Of a stretch of 64,000 nucleotides of DNA, positions 48,478 to 59,622 are shown piece by piece; the first letter of the stretch is position 1; each line of letters opens with the position of its first letter. Both the position numbers and the translations under genes were made by a program. The DNA is from Muscardinus avellanarius (taxonomy: Eukaryota > Chordata > Mammalia > Rodentia > Gliridae), in contig OY726564.1 in assembly GCA_963383645.1 (NCBI GenBank), forward strand, positions 113,386,040 through 113,450,039, in the 5' to 3' direction. The notes beneath the pieces are model-generated. The model had not been told where the DNA came from and did not search any database. It saw only the letters and a list, made by a program, of their open reading frames with translations.

Positions 48478-48570
48478 TTCAGCACACAGGGACAGTGGCC
48501 ACGCACTTGCCTTGCAAGCACAACGCCCTGGGTTGCACTCCCAGGACCAAAAATTAAAATAAAATAAAAT
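48478..48570 (+). repeat. ID monomer (tRNA-derived)
   Basis: gcacttgccttgcaagcaca, gccctgggttgcactcccag, then an AAAAT-rich tail. Close to a classic rodent ID core, no B1 half. Confidence 0.78.
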
Positions 48571-48596
48571 AAAATGTCAAACTAAAAAACAGAAAA

Positions 48597-48800
48597 CCAG
48601 ACATGGAGGTGTATGTATTCCCAGTACTTAAGAGGCTGAAACAGGAGGATCGCAGGTTTGAGGACAGCCTCAGCAAGTAGTGAGACTCTCATCAACCAGC
48701 AAGACTCTGAAAGTGAAAATAAAATAGGGTTAGGGGTGTAATTTGGAGGTAGGATGCGGCTGGGTTCAGTCCCCAATACAAAACAAGCAAACAAACAAAC
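48597..48800 (+). repeat. B1-dID SINE
   Basis: ccagacatggaggtgtatgt to gggttcagtccccaatac with a CAAA tail. Confidence 0.83.
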
Positions 48801-48849
48801 AAACAAACAACAGAGTTATAGGCAGAAAGACAGAGACTTCCTAAACAAG

Positions 48850-49130
48850 ATCCCCAAAGCTCCGGAAATATAGCTGAGAATTAACAAATGGGATGGCATC
48901 AAACTCAAAAGCTTCTGCAAAGCAAAGGAAATTATCTAAGGCATGAAGAGACAGGGAACGCCTTCAAATAGGAGAAAATCTGCCAGCTACTCCTCTGATA
49001 GACTACTAATGTCTAGAATATATAAAGATTCAAAAAACTTTACACCAAAATAATAATAATAATGATAATGATAATCTAATCAAGAGACGGGCAACTGAAC
49101 TAAATAGACGCTTCTCAAAAAAAGAAAGAA
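48850..49130 (+). mobile_element. Old L1 ORF2 relic
   Basis: aatgggatggcatcaaactc, aaaagcttctgcaaagcaaa, ggagaaaatctgccagct and gacgggcaactgaact follow L1 ORF2 C-terminal order; stops present. Confidence 0.7.
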
Positions 49131-49140
49131 AGAAATACAA

Positions 49141-49318
49141 GGTGGGCATGGGAGCGCACAGCTGTGATATCAGTACTTGGGAGGCTGAGACAGAAGGACC
49201 GCAGGTTCAAGGACAACCTCAGCAAGTAGTGAGAGCCTGTTTTGAACTAAAACTAAAAATAAAAATAGGGCTGGGGGTGTATCTCAGAGGTAGAATGCCC
49301 CAGAGTTCACTCCTCAGT

Positions 49319-49357
<39 letters not shown>
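49141..49357 (+). repeat. B1-dID SINE with (CA)n tail
   Basis: ggtgggcatgggagcgcaca to gttcactcctcagtaaaa, then (CA)n 49321-49356. Confidence 0.87.
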
Positions 49358-49381
49358 TCAAGTACTATGTGAATCAGGTTC

Positions 49382-49594
49382 TTTTTTTTTTTTTTTAGGT
49401 ACTGGGGATGGAATCCAGGGACATTCTACCTCCAAGCTACACCCCCAGCCCTATTTTTTATTCTTTATTTTGAAACAAGATCTCACTAAGTTGCAAAGGG
49501 CCTCACTAAGTAGCTGAGGCTGTCCTCCAACCATGATCCTCCTGACTCAGCCTCCCAAATGCTGGGATCACGAGCGTGCACCATCACGCCCAGC
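49382..49594 (-). repeat. B1-dID SINE
   Basis: A T run, ggtactggggatggaatcca, linker, B1 half ending gcaccatcacgcccagct. Confidence 0.88.
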
Positions 49595-49889
49595 TTGAGC
49601 CAGGTTCTTAAACCCAGACCCATCTTTGCTCCCTTCTCCTCAGCCGTCTCGCAGACGCCCTCACGCCCACACCTCTCCCCGCCCTCCCATGCCCCTGAGC
49701 TGCCATGCCACCTCTGAGCTGGTTCCACTCCTCCCTGGACAACGGTGGAGGGTGCCTGGTTCCTGACTCCACCCAGCACCTGTAAAGCTCTCCCTGGCTT
49801 CATTGCTGGAGAAATCTTTGCAAAACACGAATCAGATCACATTTAGAAACCTTTTTTTTTAATTTTACTAGTGTTTTTAAAAGATTGAT

Positions 49890-49985
49890 TTCTTTTTTAT
49901 TTTAAACAGGGTCTTCTAAGTTGCTAAAAGGTTTGCTGAGTTGCTGAGGCTGGCCTCAAACCCGGGACCCTCCGTTTTAGCCTGT
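49890..49985 (-). repeat. B1 fragment
   Basis: ttaaacagggtcttctaagt to gaccctccgttttagcct; B1 half only. Confidence 0.65.
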
Positions 49986-50392
49986 CCTCCCCGTGTCGCC
50001 TTGCCAGTCAGGGTTATCGCTGTTGCTTCTTGCTGACGGCAAAGCTCCAGCCTCTTGGGCCTTCCTCCCGTTCTAACACGTAGCTTTATGTTCCGCTCTA
50101 GGCTGAGAAACCCAGTTACCACAATGCATGGCCTGAGTCAAAAATAAGACCCAGAAAGCACAGACTAAGGCCCAGACCCTAAAACCCACGCGTCTTCCAT
50201 CACAGACTTTTAACATCAATTTTACCTTCCCTTGGCTTTTTCCCTTCCTTTTAATAATCAAATCAGCTAAGTTTAGAAACTGAAAATGTCAAGAGATTTC
50301 TGAATCAATGAGTTATTACAGTGTCATTTAAGAACAGTTGAAGGTACAAATTCAGACACAGCAAGTGGTTTAATGCCATTCCTTGGTACAGG

Positions 50393-50395
<3 letters not shown>

Positions 50396-50436
<41 letters not shown>
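50396..50436. repeat. (CA)n microsatellite
   Basis: About 20 CA units. Confidence 0.95.
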
Positions 50437-50438
<2 letters not shown>

Positions 50439-50807
50439 GTGTTCTGACACACAAAACTGCGATTTAAAGTGAAATAATATTTTGTCATAAAAATAAATCA
50501 TATTTCAGCACAGCAAATACAATAGAAAGTCTAAGATTTTTGCAATATGAAAATATTATTCCCCCACAAAATCTTGGACACAAATGAAGTTTACAAATGA
50601 GATTTAAATGGCAATCATATTCAAGCTACATATATATATATATAAATATGTAAACAAGTTTTTTCAGAGAAAAATCAGAACTATGATATACATTGATGGA
50701 TATAATCTCAATTGTTTGACAAAAATCATTTTTATGAGTATGCACTTTTGTGCACAAGCTGCCACCTCTATTCATCTAGCATATTCATCTAAATATTTAA
50801 AGATCTA

Positions 50808-51095
50808 AGCCGGGCGTGGTGGCGCACGCTTGTAATCCCCGCGCTTGGGAGGCTGAGACAGGAGGATCACGGGTTCGAAGCCAGCCTCAGCTACTTAGTG
50901 AGGCTCTCAGCAACTTAGTGAGACCCTGTTTCCAAATAAAATATAAAAATAGGCCTGGGAGTATAGCCCAGATATAGAAGGCCCTGGGTTCCATCCTCAG
51001 TACTACAAAAATAAAATTAAATTAAAAATAAAGAATAAAAAATAGGGCTAGAGGTATAGCTCAGAGGTAGAATACCCTTGGGTTCCATCCCTAGC

Positions 51096-51100
<5 letters not shown>
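50808..51100 (+). repeat. B1-ID-ID trimeric SINE with TSD
   Basis: gccgggcgtggtggcgcacg; first ID half ends gttccatcctcagtactac (51005); A-rich linker; second ID half gggctagaggtatagctcag to ccatccctagcatcac. TSD TTAAAGATCT at 50797-50806 and 51168-51177. Confidence 0.92.
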
Positions 51101-51164
<64 letters not shown>

Positions 51165-51169
51165 TTTTT
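51101..51169. repeat. (TA)n plus T-run
   Basis: About 23 TA units followed by about 22 T; occupies the tail of the trimeric SINE. Confidence 0.94.
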
Positions 51170-51180
51170 AAAGATCTTGA

Positions 51181-51377
51181 GCCAGGCATGGTGGTGCACA
51201 CATGTAATCCCAGTACATTAGAAACTGAGACAGGAAGATCACAGGTTCAAAGCCAGCCTCGGCAACTTAGGCTCTCAGCAATTTAGCGAGACTCTGTTTC
51301 CCAAAAAAATAAAGTAAAATAGGGCTGGGGGTGTAACTCAAAGGTAAATGCCCCTGGGTTCTATCCCCAGCACCACA
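51181..51377 (+). repeat. B1-dID SINE
   Basis: gccaggcatggtggtgcaca to gggttctatccccagcacc. Confidence 0.87.
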
Positions 51378-51423
51378 CCGATCAAGCTCCTCAAATACGT
51401 TTCCGATGAAAGTTGTTCCCCTG

Positions 51424-51608
51424 CTACAGTGGCACATGCCTGTAGTCCCAGTACTTGGGAAGCCGAGACAGGAGGATCACAGGTTCAAGGCCAGCCTAAG
51501 AAATATGACAAGGTCCTCAGCAACTTAGTGAGAGCCTGTTTCCAAATAAAAAATAAAGAGGGGGGGCGCTCAGAAGTAGAATGCCCCCTGATGTCAATGC
51601 CCAGTACC

Positions 51609-51651
<43 letters not shown>
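51424..51651 (+). repeat. B1-dID SINE with (CA)n tail
   Basis: acagtggcacatgcctgtag to gatgtcaatgcccagtacc, (CA)n 51613-51651. Confidence 0.86.
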
Positions 51652-51653
<2 letters not shown>

Positions 51654-52412
51654 TGAACGAAAGAGAGAAAGAAAGAAAAAAGAAAAGAAAAAAGGAAGGT
51701 ATCAGGTGTAAATACAGCCAACTTACTCTCTGTACCTGTTGGGCGGGATGGATGTAAGTTTACGTTTTACAAGTAGATGTCTACCTTTTTCTAGAAGCAA
51801 AAACTGTCTAGCATTTTCTTACTAAATTACCTTTGCACCTTTGTCCGGGATCAGGTATCTATGAACACGTAGGTCCACTTCTCAACCATCTCTCCTCTAA
51901 TTAATCTACCTTCCTGCTAAGGCACACTGTTGATGCAGCCCTGCGCCGGCCTGGAAATCGAGTATGGCCGTTCTCCCTCTCGGCTGTGTATCAAAGCTGT
52001 GTGGCTCTGCTGGGTCCTTCCCATTCCCACAGGAATTTCAGAGCCAGCTTGCCAATTTCTACAAAACAATTCAATTTTCAAAACCTTACCTACAGAATTC
52101 TCCACAAGATCATTCAGAAAAACTTTCTTCCACTGGCCCACGCTTGTGCGTATCCACGTTTAGTTTTTGCATGAGGATTTTCCAAGAACGTGTGCTCTGA
52201 TAACTGTATCACACTTTAACCAAAAGTAAAAATCAGTATTATAACCCCTCTAAACTGTCCCAGTAGGACAATCGCTTCAGTGTTGTGGGCCTTACAGAAA
52301 CACTTGATATCAAATATGCCCCAAGCACTAGTCAAATAATTAGCAACATATTTTGGCAATTAAAAAGTTAAACAAATGTATCATGTTATTTCATTATTTA
52401 TTTCCTATTTAT

Positions 52413-52621
52413 TTGTTGGATTACAATTTAAACACAGAGGCACTACACTTTTGAGCAACGCTTTCTAGCCCTTTAAAAAAAACTTTTTTAAAAATTTGGA
52501 AGCAAGGTCTTGCTAAGCTGCTGAAGGTCTGGCTCAGTTGTGGAGGCTGACCTTGAATCTGCCATCCTCTTGTCTCAGCCTCCCGAGTCCTGGGATTACA
52601 GCTGTGCCCCACTGTGCCTGC
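52413..52621 (-). repeat. B1-dID SINE, diverged
   Basis: aatttaaacacagaggcact to gtgccccactgtgcctgc. Confidence 0.75.
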
Positions 52622-53397
52622 TTAACTGTCATGCCAATTCTTTAGCGTAATATTTACAATTGATCAGGTAACACTAAAATGCAAAGCAACTTCCTCTGAC
52701 ACAGTATCTTTGATTCATAAATGTCAAACGTTATTCTATGGCCCAGACAATAGATTCAACCCAGCCATTTCATGAACAGTTTTTTTAAAAAAAGAAGAAA
52801 AAAAACCTCTAAATATTGTCCTAGTATGGTGAAAACTCAGCTAATGGAATGGGCTGATTAGGGTAGTATATGAAGTAATAAAGCTGAGGTAAGTATTTTA
52901 AGGTCTCCCTTAAGCGATTTTTGTTTTTTTTTTCAGGGAGTCTTACAAGACTCTCCTGCATTTCAGAAGCCTATAGAAATGTACCTAGGAGGAAAAACTG
53001 TGATCTGAAACTCAGAATTGAGGTTTTATTCTTTTAACTCAATTTCCATGTAAACTGGACCCTACAGTGGGCACACATTCCCCTAATGAAAACTTTATTA
53101 ATTAATAGAAAACTCACAAGGACACTCACCTCCTTTAAAAGGGACTCGAACACAGAAAGTAATTGTTTGCCTTTGCCCAGTAAATAAAATTATGGGAGTT
53201 AGAAAAAGAACATTAAGTGGTGAATATATGAGAAAAAAATTACCTTGCCTGAAAAATAAGCACTTTCACGGGAGAGGAACTTAAAGGCCACCTGTCGTGT
53301 GGATCACATACTGGAAAGCGCAGGCTTAAAAACTGCGTAGCATCTGCCCTGCCATCTAGCTGGGTCATCAACTAAGACTGATTTAAAGTTGTACTCT

Positions 53398-53590
53398 AAG
53401 CCAGGTACAGTGGTACACATCTGTAATCCCAGTTCTTGGGAGGCTGAGACAGGAGGATCGCAGTTTTGAGGCCAGCCTTGGAAACCTTAGTTGAGTCTCT
53501 GTTTATAAAGAAAAAGAAAATAGGGCTGGGGGTGTAGCTCAGAGGCAGAATGCCCCTGGGTTCTATCCCCAGTACCATAAAACAAGCAAA
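53398..53590 (+). repeat. B1-dID SINE
   Basis: aagccaggtacagtggtaca to gggttctatccccagtacc. Confidence 0.88.
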
Positions 53591-54133
53591 CAAAAAAGAT
53601 ATACTCTATATAATTTGACAGCCCTCTAGACGTTTCATAAGGCTGGAAGAGCCCGTCCAAAACATCTGCTGCTTCTTTCAACCACAGATCCATCTGTAAA
53701 TTACCCCTTAAAGAATGCAGGCTGCCGCTTGGCACCAGCGTGAGCCACACCCCATCCTAGTCTGAGTCGCAGGCTCTGGTGTCAGGCTGTGTTGGAAGCC
53801 ACTTCCCGTCCTCTCCTGACTTAACTTCCCCAGCCTCGGCCACCCCCAGCCTGCAAGGCGGGGCCTCTCGTTCACAAGCTGATGTGGAGACGAGACAAAA
53901 GCCACGTCTGTCCTACTCTCCACAGCTGTCCCTGTGCCTAGTTCTACAGGCTCAACAAACTCATAGGAAACAAGAAATGAACGGAGACGTTTGATGAAGG
54001 GACACAGACGTCCACCTTGGGTTTAGAGAGAGCAGACCAGTCATGCAGACGGGCTCTACTAAGTTCCTGCACAGGTCAAATCGATTGCTCAAAGTCTCAC
54101 AGATGAGAGAGGGAGGTCTAAGATTAAATCCAG

Positions 54134-54307
54134 GCCCAGCGTGGTGTACACACCTAGAATCCCAGTACTTGGGAGAATGGCAGATTGGAAGCCAGTCTCA
54201 GCAACCTACCCGGACCCTTAGCAACTTAGTGAGACCCTTCTACAAAATAAAAAATGAAATAGGGCTGGGGTTGTAGCTCAGAGGTAGAATGCCCCTGAGT
54301 TTAAACC

Positions 54308-54357
<50 letters not shown>

Positions 54358-54385
54358 GCACACGCACACACACGCACGCACACGA
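54134..54385 (+). repeat. B1-dID SINE with (CA)n tail
   Basis: aggcccagcgtggtgtacac, ID half ending tttaaacccagca, then (CA)n and CACG variants to 54385. Confidence 0.86.
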
Positions 54386-54875
54386 TTTGAGTCCCGACAT
54401 TCCAGAGGACATTCTGCTAAGCACCCCACACTCACTGCGTCTTCCAAGCTCTCCCCATCCGGGAGCTCTGGACTCTCAACTTTTCACAACGCGGTTGATC
54501 TCCACCATGCCTTTCACCCGACCCTCCTCCCGCGGGCTCCGACATTTCTAAAGATCATCTCTCTAGCCCGTGACTCGAGTTTCTAGGGTCACGGGCCACT
54601 GAATGAGGGGGATTTTCACCCATGGAAATTTGCAAATTCACTTATTTGTAGGATTTTTAAATAATTTCAGGGTATTCACTGCGAACTCTGCTCCATTCAT
54701 TTCCACAGGAATATATCATTATTGTGATTATAATCTGTGTCTATCAAAACATTACCCAACACCGGCCCGCTCAAATAGCACTTCCGCTAAAATTTTTCCT
54801 CGAATCACTCCACTGTGAGGAATGCGTTCCTCTCTAATATTTAGGGCCTCCTGAATGCACTACTTGTATGATTTT

Positions 54876-55065
54876 TTTTCTTTTTTGGTGGTACTGGGGA
54901 TGGAACCCAGAAGCTTTCTACCTCCGAGCTATACTCCCAGACCTTTTTTTTATATTTTATTTGGAAACAGGGTCTAAGTAGCTGAGGCTGGCTTCGAACC
55001 CGTGCGATCCTCCTGTCTCAGCCTCCCAAGTGCGGGGATTAAAAGCGTGCGCCACCATGCCCGGC
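54876..55065 (-). repeat. B1-dID SINE with TSD
   Basis: ggtggtactggggatggaac to cgccaccatgcccggc; TSD CTACTTGTATGATTTT at 54860-54875 and 55065-55080. Confidence 0.93.
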
Positions 55066-56366
55066 TACTTGTATGATTTTATAGGTAGAAATAGCCTTCA
55101 CGATCCCCCATCGAAGCGCGAGCTCTCATTTTTATAGACTGGGCAGCCCTACCCCAGGAGGTGAAGCAGCACGACCCACAGTGCTTGTTGAAGCTGTATC
55201 TTGGATGCACAGCACAGGAGCTATTTGTTTACATCTTGTCACCAGTCTATGAGAGTGTCTCGAGAGAAAGGCCCACATCTCCTGCATCTCCAGCTAAGAA
55301 CGCCAGAGGTACAGGGACGGCGAAGAGTAAATGCAGGAGAGATTCATTCTAAGTTCAAACTTAACTGCTATTTGCCGTTTGGCTAATACTCTGAGTCTGG
55401 AACTGATTTACAACTCCTAGTATTTTTTTCCTTTGTTCCGTATTAAACAATATCCTGGAGCAAAACCTTTTCCTGGGATGTTCTTTTCAGGAGCCGACCT
55501 TTTGGGGATCTTTTCATGGGCTTCTCCTCCCCTCCTGGTCCAGTTGCAGAGACTGGCTCAGGATAAGACGATAATCCGGGAGCACAGCTACATCTCTGTA
55601 GCCCTCATTTTAAAGAGAAGCTTTACCATCACAAAAATACTGTGTTTTCTTTCTTCAAATGCCTGCTCTGGCTCTTGTGATAAGGTTTTCTATTTCTTTG
55701 GTGAGCACACGTTCAGTTACACACGGCGCTTCTTTGGTTACAGAATTTAGACTTTTCTCATTCTGCAACGTAATGTTCTTTTTAAGTGGTGGTTGAGTTT
55801 TCTGGCCGTTTGAAAAATCACTTACTAAGAAACTACTATTCTAGGGAAATGATGTGTTATAGTATATTTCGGTCCTGAAGAACTTTCCCAAGGGAGAAAA
55901 AGAAGACAAACTTGTGAAAGTTAAACACATTTTGTAAATAATATTCCAAGATAGGAAATACAGTCATGACAAGTCCTTGATGAGTGGACCGTGTGCCTTG
56001 GGTGTGTGGACTTGGCAGAGGGAGCGGTCCTTCAAGGAAGGGGTGAATTGTAAAGAGTGTGGGAAAGGGAAGAGGCTAGGAGACTCTGGAGGCTACAGAG
56101 AACTGCGGAAAAGCCGAGAAGAAAGAACATGCAAACTACAAACAAATTAACGAAACCACCACGGAGAACTCACAAAAGGGAACTGGGAGTGAGCCGATGG
56201 GGCAAATAACAATATCTAATTTAAAAATGTTTGTGGCGTGAATGAATAAATAAATACACCCAAGGCACTCTGACAAACGCATACAGGATGAACGGAGCCC
56301 TCTCTGCGGGTCAGTGTATGAGAAGATGCACATAAACCACTAGCACAGTCCGCACTCCATACACGA

Positions 56367-56656
56367 GTGCTGGGATTGAATCCAGGCTTTGTACCTCGGA
56401 CCTATACCCTCAGCCCTATTTATTTCTTATTTTAAAACAGGGTCTCACTGAACATGATGGCACATGCCTGTAATCCCATATTTGAGAGGCTGAGACAGGA
56501 CGATCGCAGGTTCGCAAGTTGTCTCTGCAACTTAGTGAGGTCCTGTTTCAAAATAAAAAATAAAAATGGCTGGGAGGGGTGTAGCTCAGAGGTAGAATGT
56601 CCCTGAGTTCAATTCCCAGGACTGGGATTACAGGCAAGTGCCATCCTGCTTGGTTC
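56367..56656 (-). repeat. B1-dID SINE interrupted by another SINE
   Basis: The outer minus copy runs gtgctgggattgaatccagg to gggtctcactga (56451) and resumes at 56621 with gactgggattacaggcaagt, ending ccatcctgcttggtt. Confidence 0.8.
56452..56620 (+). repeat. B1-dID SINE inserted in a SINE
   Basis: acatgatggcacatgcctgt to gagttcaattcccag, plus orientation, inside the copy above. Confidence 0.85.
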
Positions 56657-56679
56657 AGAGTAAATTTTGTTTTTTTAAA

Positions 56680-56830
56680 TAATTTTTTTATTAGTGCACT
56701 GTATTCATACATCATAATGGGATAAAAAAATACTTTTGTAGACATACGTGCACATATCACCCAGTTTAGCTCCTACCCGATCGCCACCCCGTTCCCTCCC
56801 CATCCCTCCTTCCCATGCTTGGCTTAGTGG
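56680..56830 (-). mobile_element. 3'UTR of the chimeric L1
   Basis: Minus strand: ccaagcatgggaaggaggga, gtgatatgtgcacgtatgt, then gcactaataaaaaaatta. Matches the L1 tails at 33800-33950 and 60100-60330. Confidence 0.7.
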
Positions 56831-57019
56831 TTGACATCTAGTTTTATAGCAATTTATCCAAAATTAACGATGATAATCTCACATAACAGTTTCATTTGTC
56901 TGTTACCCAGCTTTTGATGACTTAAAGATAACATTTCAATATTTCTTTTTGCTTTCTTTCTTACCAGAGAATATTTTTTTCTTTTCTTTTTCTTAGGTGA
57001 AACTATCATACATTTATTT

Positions 57020-57720
57020 ATTTATTTTTTAAAAATCTATCCTAATATGGAATATGTACTCTAGATATCCAAAACGATCTCGAAAAAGAACAATGCTAGA
57101 AGATGTATATTTTCTGATTTCAAACCATATAAAGCTACAATAATTGAAACAGTATAGTACTGTTATAAAGGCAGATATATAAACCATTGGAGTTAAATAA
57201 AAGCCTAGAAATAAATTCTTCCATATATTGTCAAGTTATTTTTGACAAGGTTTCCACAAACATTTGGTGAAGGAAATAATAATCTTTTAAATAAAAATTG
57301 TTGAAAAATAATAATTACATGAAAAAGAATAATATTGTACCCTTACCTAACACCATATACAAATATTAACTCAAAATAGATAAAAGACGTAAATATAAAT
57401 CTTAAGACTATAAACTTTTAGAAGAAAATCTGGTTTATAAAACCTCGCAACATTGAAATTAGCAGTGATTTTTTGGATATGATTTCAATGGCACAGGCAA
57501 CAGAAGGGTAAATAAACTCCCTAAAAAAAAAATATTGTATATCCAAAGACAATGTAAACAGAGTTAAAAGTTACTGATTGAATGGGATAAAATATTTCCA
57601 AATGCTATATCTGAAGGTATATTAATATTCCCACTAGAAATCCTAAAAATTAGTAACAATAAAAGCAAACAATACAATTTAGAGATAGGTAAAAGACTAA
57701 CATAAATAATGAATCTCCAC
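57020..57720 (+). mobile_element. Old L1M ORF2 C-terminal fragment, antisense within the chimeric L1
   Basis: Plus strand: gaaaaagaacaatgctagaa, ttttgacaaggtttccacaa, cttacctaacaccatataca, gattttttggatatgattt and gaatgggataaaatatttcc follow L1M ORF2 order. Many stops, so much older than the ORF1 next to it. Confidence 0.75.
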
Positions 57721-57732
57721 AGATAACCAATC

Positions 57733-58650
57733 TTAGTTGTCTGTTGGATGGAAAATCTTGTTTCTCTGGTTCTGGTGTGTGTTTCCTATTTCTTCTTTGT
57801 AATTAATCTCTTTGAGTATTTTCTGTAGCACTGGTTTTGAAGACATAAATTCCTTCAGTTTATGTTTGTCATGGAAGCTTCTTATTTCTCCATCTAATTT
57901 GATAGAAAGTTTTGCTGGGTAGGAAATTTTTGGCTGAAAGTTGTTTTCTTTCAGAGTTTGGAATATGTTACTCCAAGCCCTTCAGGCTCTCATGACTTGG
58001 TTTGGGAAGTCTGGAGTGATTCTAATTGGTTTGCCTCTGAATGTCACTTGGCCCTTTGTTTTTGTTGCCTTTAAGATTCTCTGCTTGGCTTCCACATTGG
58101 TCATTTTGACAATTATGTGGCGTGGGGATCCTCTTCTCGGATCCTGTCTAAAAGGAGTTCTATAAGTTTCCTGGACCTGTGTATCAACCTCTTGCTCTAT
58201 GTTTGGAAATTTTTCTGCTATTACTTCCTTGAAGAGATTGTTGATCCCTTTGGTTTCAGCTTCTTTTCCCTCCTCTATTCCAATTATTCTTAGGTTAGCT
58301 CTCTTAAAATGGGCCCATATTTCTTCAATGTCAGATTCCTGATGTCGGATATTTTTTTCTAAATTAGAAACTATGCATTCATTTTTGGAGTGATCATCTT
58401 CTAAGGGCGAGATTCTATTCTCCATGTGGTCTAATCGGTTGTTTGTACTTTGAATTGAGGCCTTTACTTTATTAATTGCATCCTTTATCTCTTTTTGGCT
58501 CTCTCTGAATTCTTTTCGAAACACCTCTGTTATTTCTACAGTTATTTTCCTGATTTGATCTTCTAGAAATCTCTGAATTTCTGTTTTATCAGGTTCTGAT
58601 GTTGTGGGGTTGTGGGCATTCATTGCTCCATTGTTATTCCTCTTTCCCAT
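57733..58650 (-). pseudogene. L1 ORF1 with one in-frame stop
   Basis: A frame of 306 codons including the final TAA at 57733-57735; no frameshift. It starts MGKRNNNGAMNAHNPTTS at 58650. Residues about 45-110 look like a coiled coil (repeated Glu/Lys/Ile: EVFRKEFRESQKEIKDAI, RLDHMENRIS). Next is an RRM-like part with NLRIIGIEEG, then the C-terminal domain with DPRRGSPRHIIVKM and KGQVTFRGKPIRITPDF. Codon 223 is TGA (57984-57982), after NQVMRA and before RAWSNIF, where L1 proteins have Arg; CGA to TGA by CpG decay explains it. ORF1p is the RNA-binding chaperone of the L1 particle. Near-intact, so a recent copy. Confidence 0.85.
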
Positions 58651-59622
58651 GATTTCGGAAGTTTGTGCCTTCTCTGGGTTCTTCCCTGGGTCACTACGAC
58701 TTCACTTAAGGTGCTCTGGATCTCGAGTCTGTGGTATCTCAGTCCCCACTACTCCTTTACTGGGTTGTATGGCAGAGTCTCAGACCCAGGGAGTCAATTG
58801 AGGCTGCTTTAGACCATGGGGGGGTGCCAGGTTGGGCGTTCTCCTATGGTGTGATATCTCTGCCACCGCCACTCCCCCACTGGGTCAAGTCCCTGGGAGT
58901 GCATTACTGGGATTTCTCCTCTAGGGCCACAATTTGACTCACTGTTGTTGAGTGCGCTGATGGAGCTATAGTGGACTCGGTGAATTCGCTGCTGCTGCCG
59001 CCGGTGGCAATATGGCACTGCTGCCATGCCCTCGGCTGTGAGGCTGGCATATTTCTTCTCTGGTTTTGAGCTTTGCTCTGAGTCCCTGTAGGGTGTGCTG
59101 AGCCCAGCTCCTGAGAGCTTTAGACACTCCCTGAGCCAAAAATTCTGCCGAATTCCACCCAGCTGTTCCACAGCGGCTCACCTTGGCTTGCTGTCTGCCG
59201 CTCCTCTCTGGAGCCTGGTGGGCTATTGAGTGCGTTCGTCTGGAGCCGTCCGGTGAACTCGCTGCTGCCGCTGGCAGTAAGGCGCTGCTGCCGCGTCCTC
59301 GGCCGTGAGACCGGCGTATCTCCTCTGTGGCTCTGAGCTCCATTCTGAGTCCCCCTTCTCTCTGGGGCCTGGTGCTGCGAGGGAAGATGGCGTCCGCACG
59401 ACTCCGCACCGTGGCTCTGGCTGCAGCACTGCGGTCTGGTTTCTTTCTGGTGTCTCATTTTTCCAGCCCTCTTTTTCTCTGTCCCTTGTAATTACATTTT
59501 TTTGTTTCTCTGCTGATGGTGTTTTCTGGCTATGAAAGGAGCTGATTTTGTGGTAATAGAGATTGGTTGTTAGCGGGGCTCGTAAGCCCCGCTTTTCTCC
59601 GTCGCCATCTTCCCGGAAGTCC
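58651..59622 (-). promoter_or_regulatory. L1 5'UTR with tandem monomers
   Basis: GC-rich. The minus-strand start has AAGATGGCGAC (59602-59612), a YY1-type site as at the 5' end of human L1. Two related blocks (about 58944-59221 and 59222-59370) start gagtgcg and share gaa(t/c)tcgctgctgc, cctcggc(t/c)gtgag and ctctctgg(a/g)gcctggtg, offset by about 273 bases. L1 5'UTRs act as internal Pol II promoters; activity here is inferred. Confidence 0.7.
59572..59593. other. Perfect hairpin, 9-bp stem with 4-base loop
   Basis: AGCGGGGCT, loop CGTA, AGCCCCGCT; about 30 bases inside the 5' end of the L1. Confidence 0.9.

Larger units (their letters stand above)
56669..59622 (-). mobile_element. Chimeric ORF1-only L1 with both ends and 13-bp TSD
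   Basis: Flanked by CAGAGTAAATTTT at 56656-56668 and 59623-59635. Read on the minus strand it has a 5' start (cttccgggaagatggcgac), a GC-rich 5'UTR, ORF1 (58650-57733), an L1M ORF2 fragment in antisense (about 57720-57020), about 190 bp unassigned, and an L1 3'UTR ending gcactaataaaa plus an A-rich tail. Full-length L1 is about 6 kb; this is 2.95 kb and lacks a sense ORF2. The TSD means it most likely inserted as one RNA. A post-insertion rearrangement cannot be excluded. Confidence 0.75.

Noticed and set aside
57020..59622. Twin-priming inversion as explanation for the L1
   Set aside because: In twin priming the 5' part is inverted relative to the 3' end. Here both ends share orientation and only the middle, older part is inverted.
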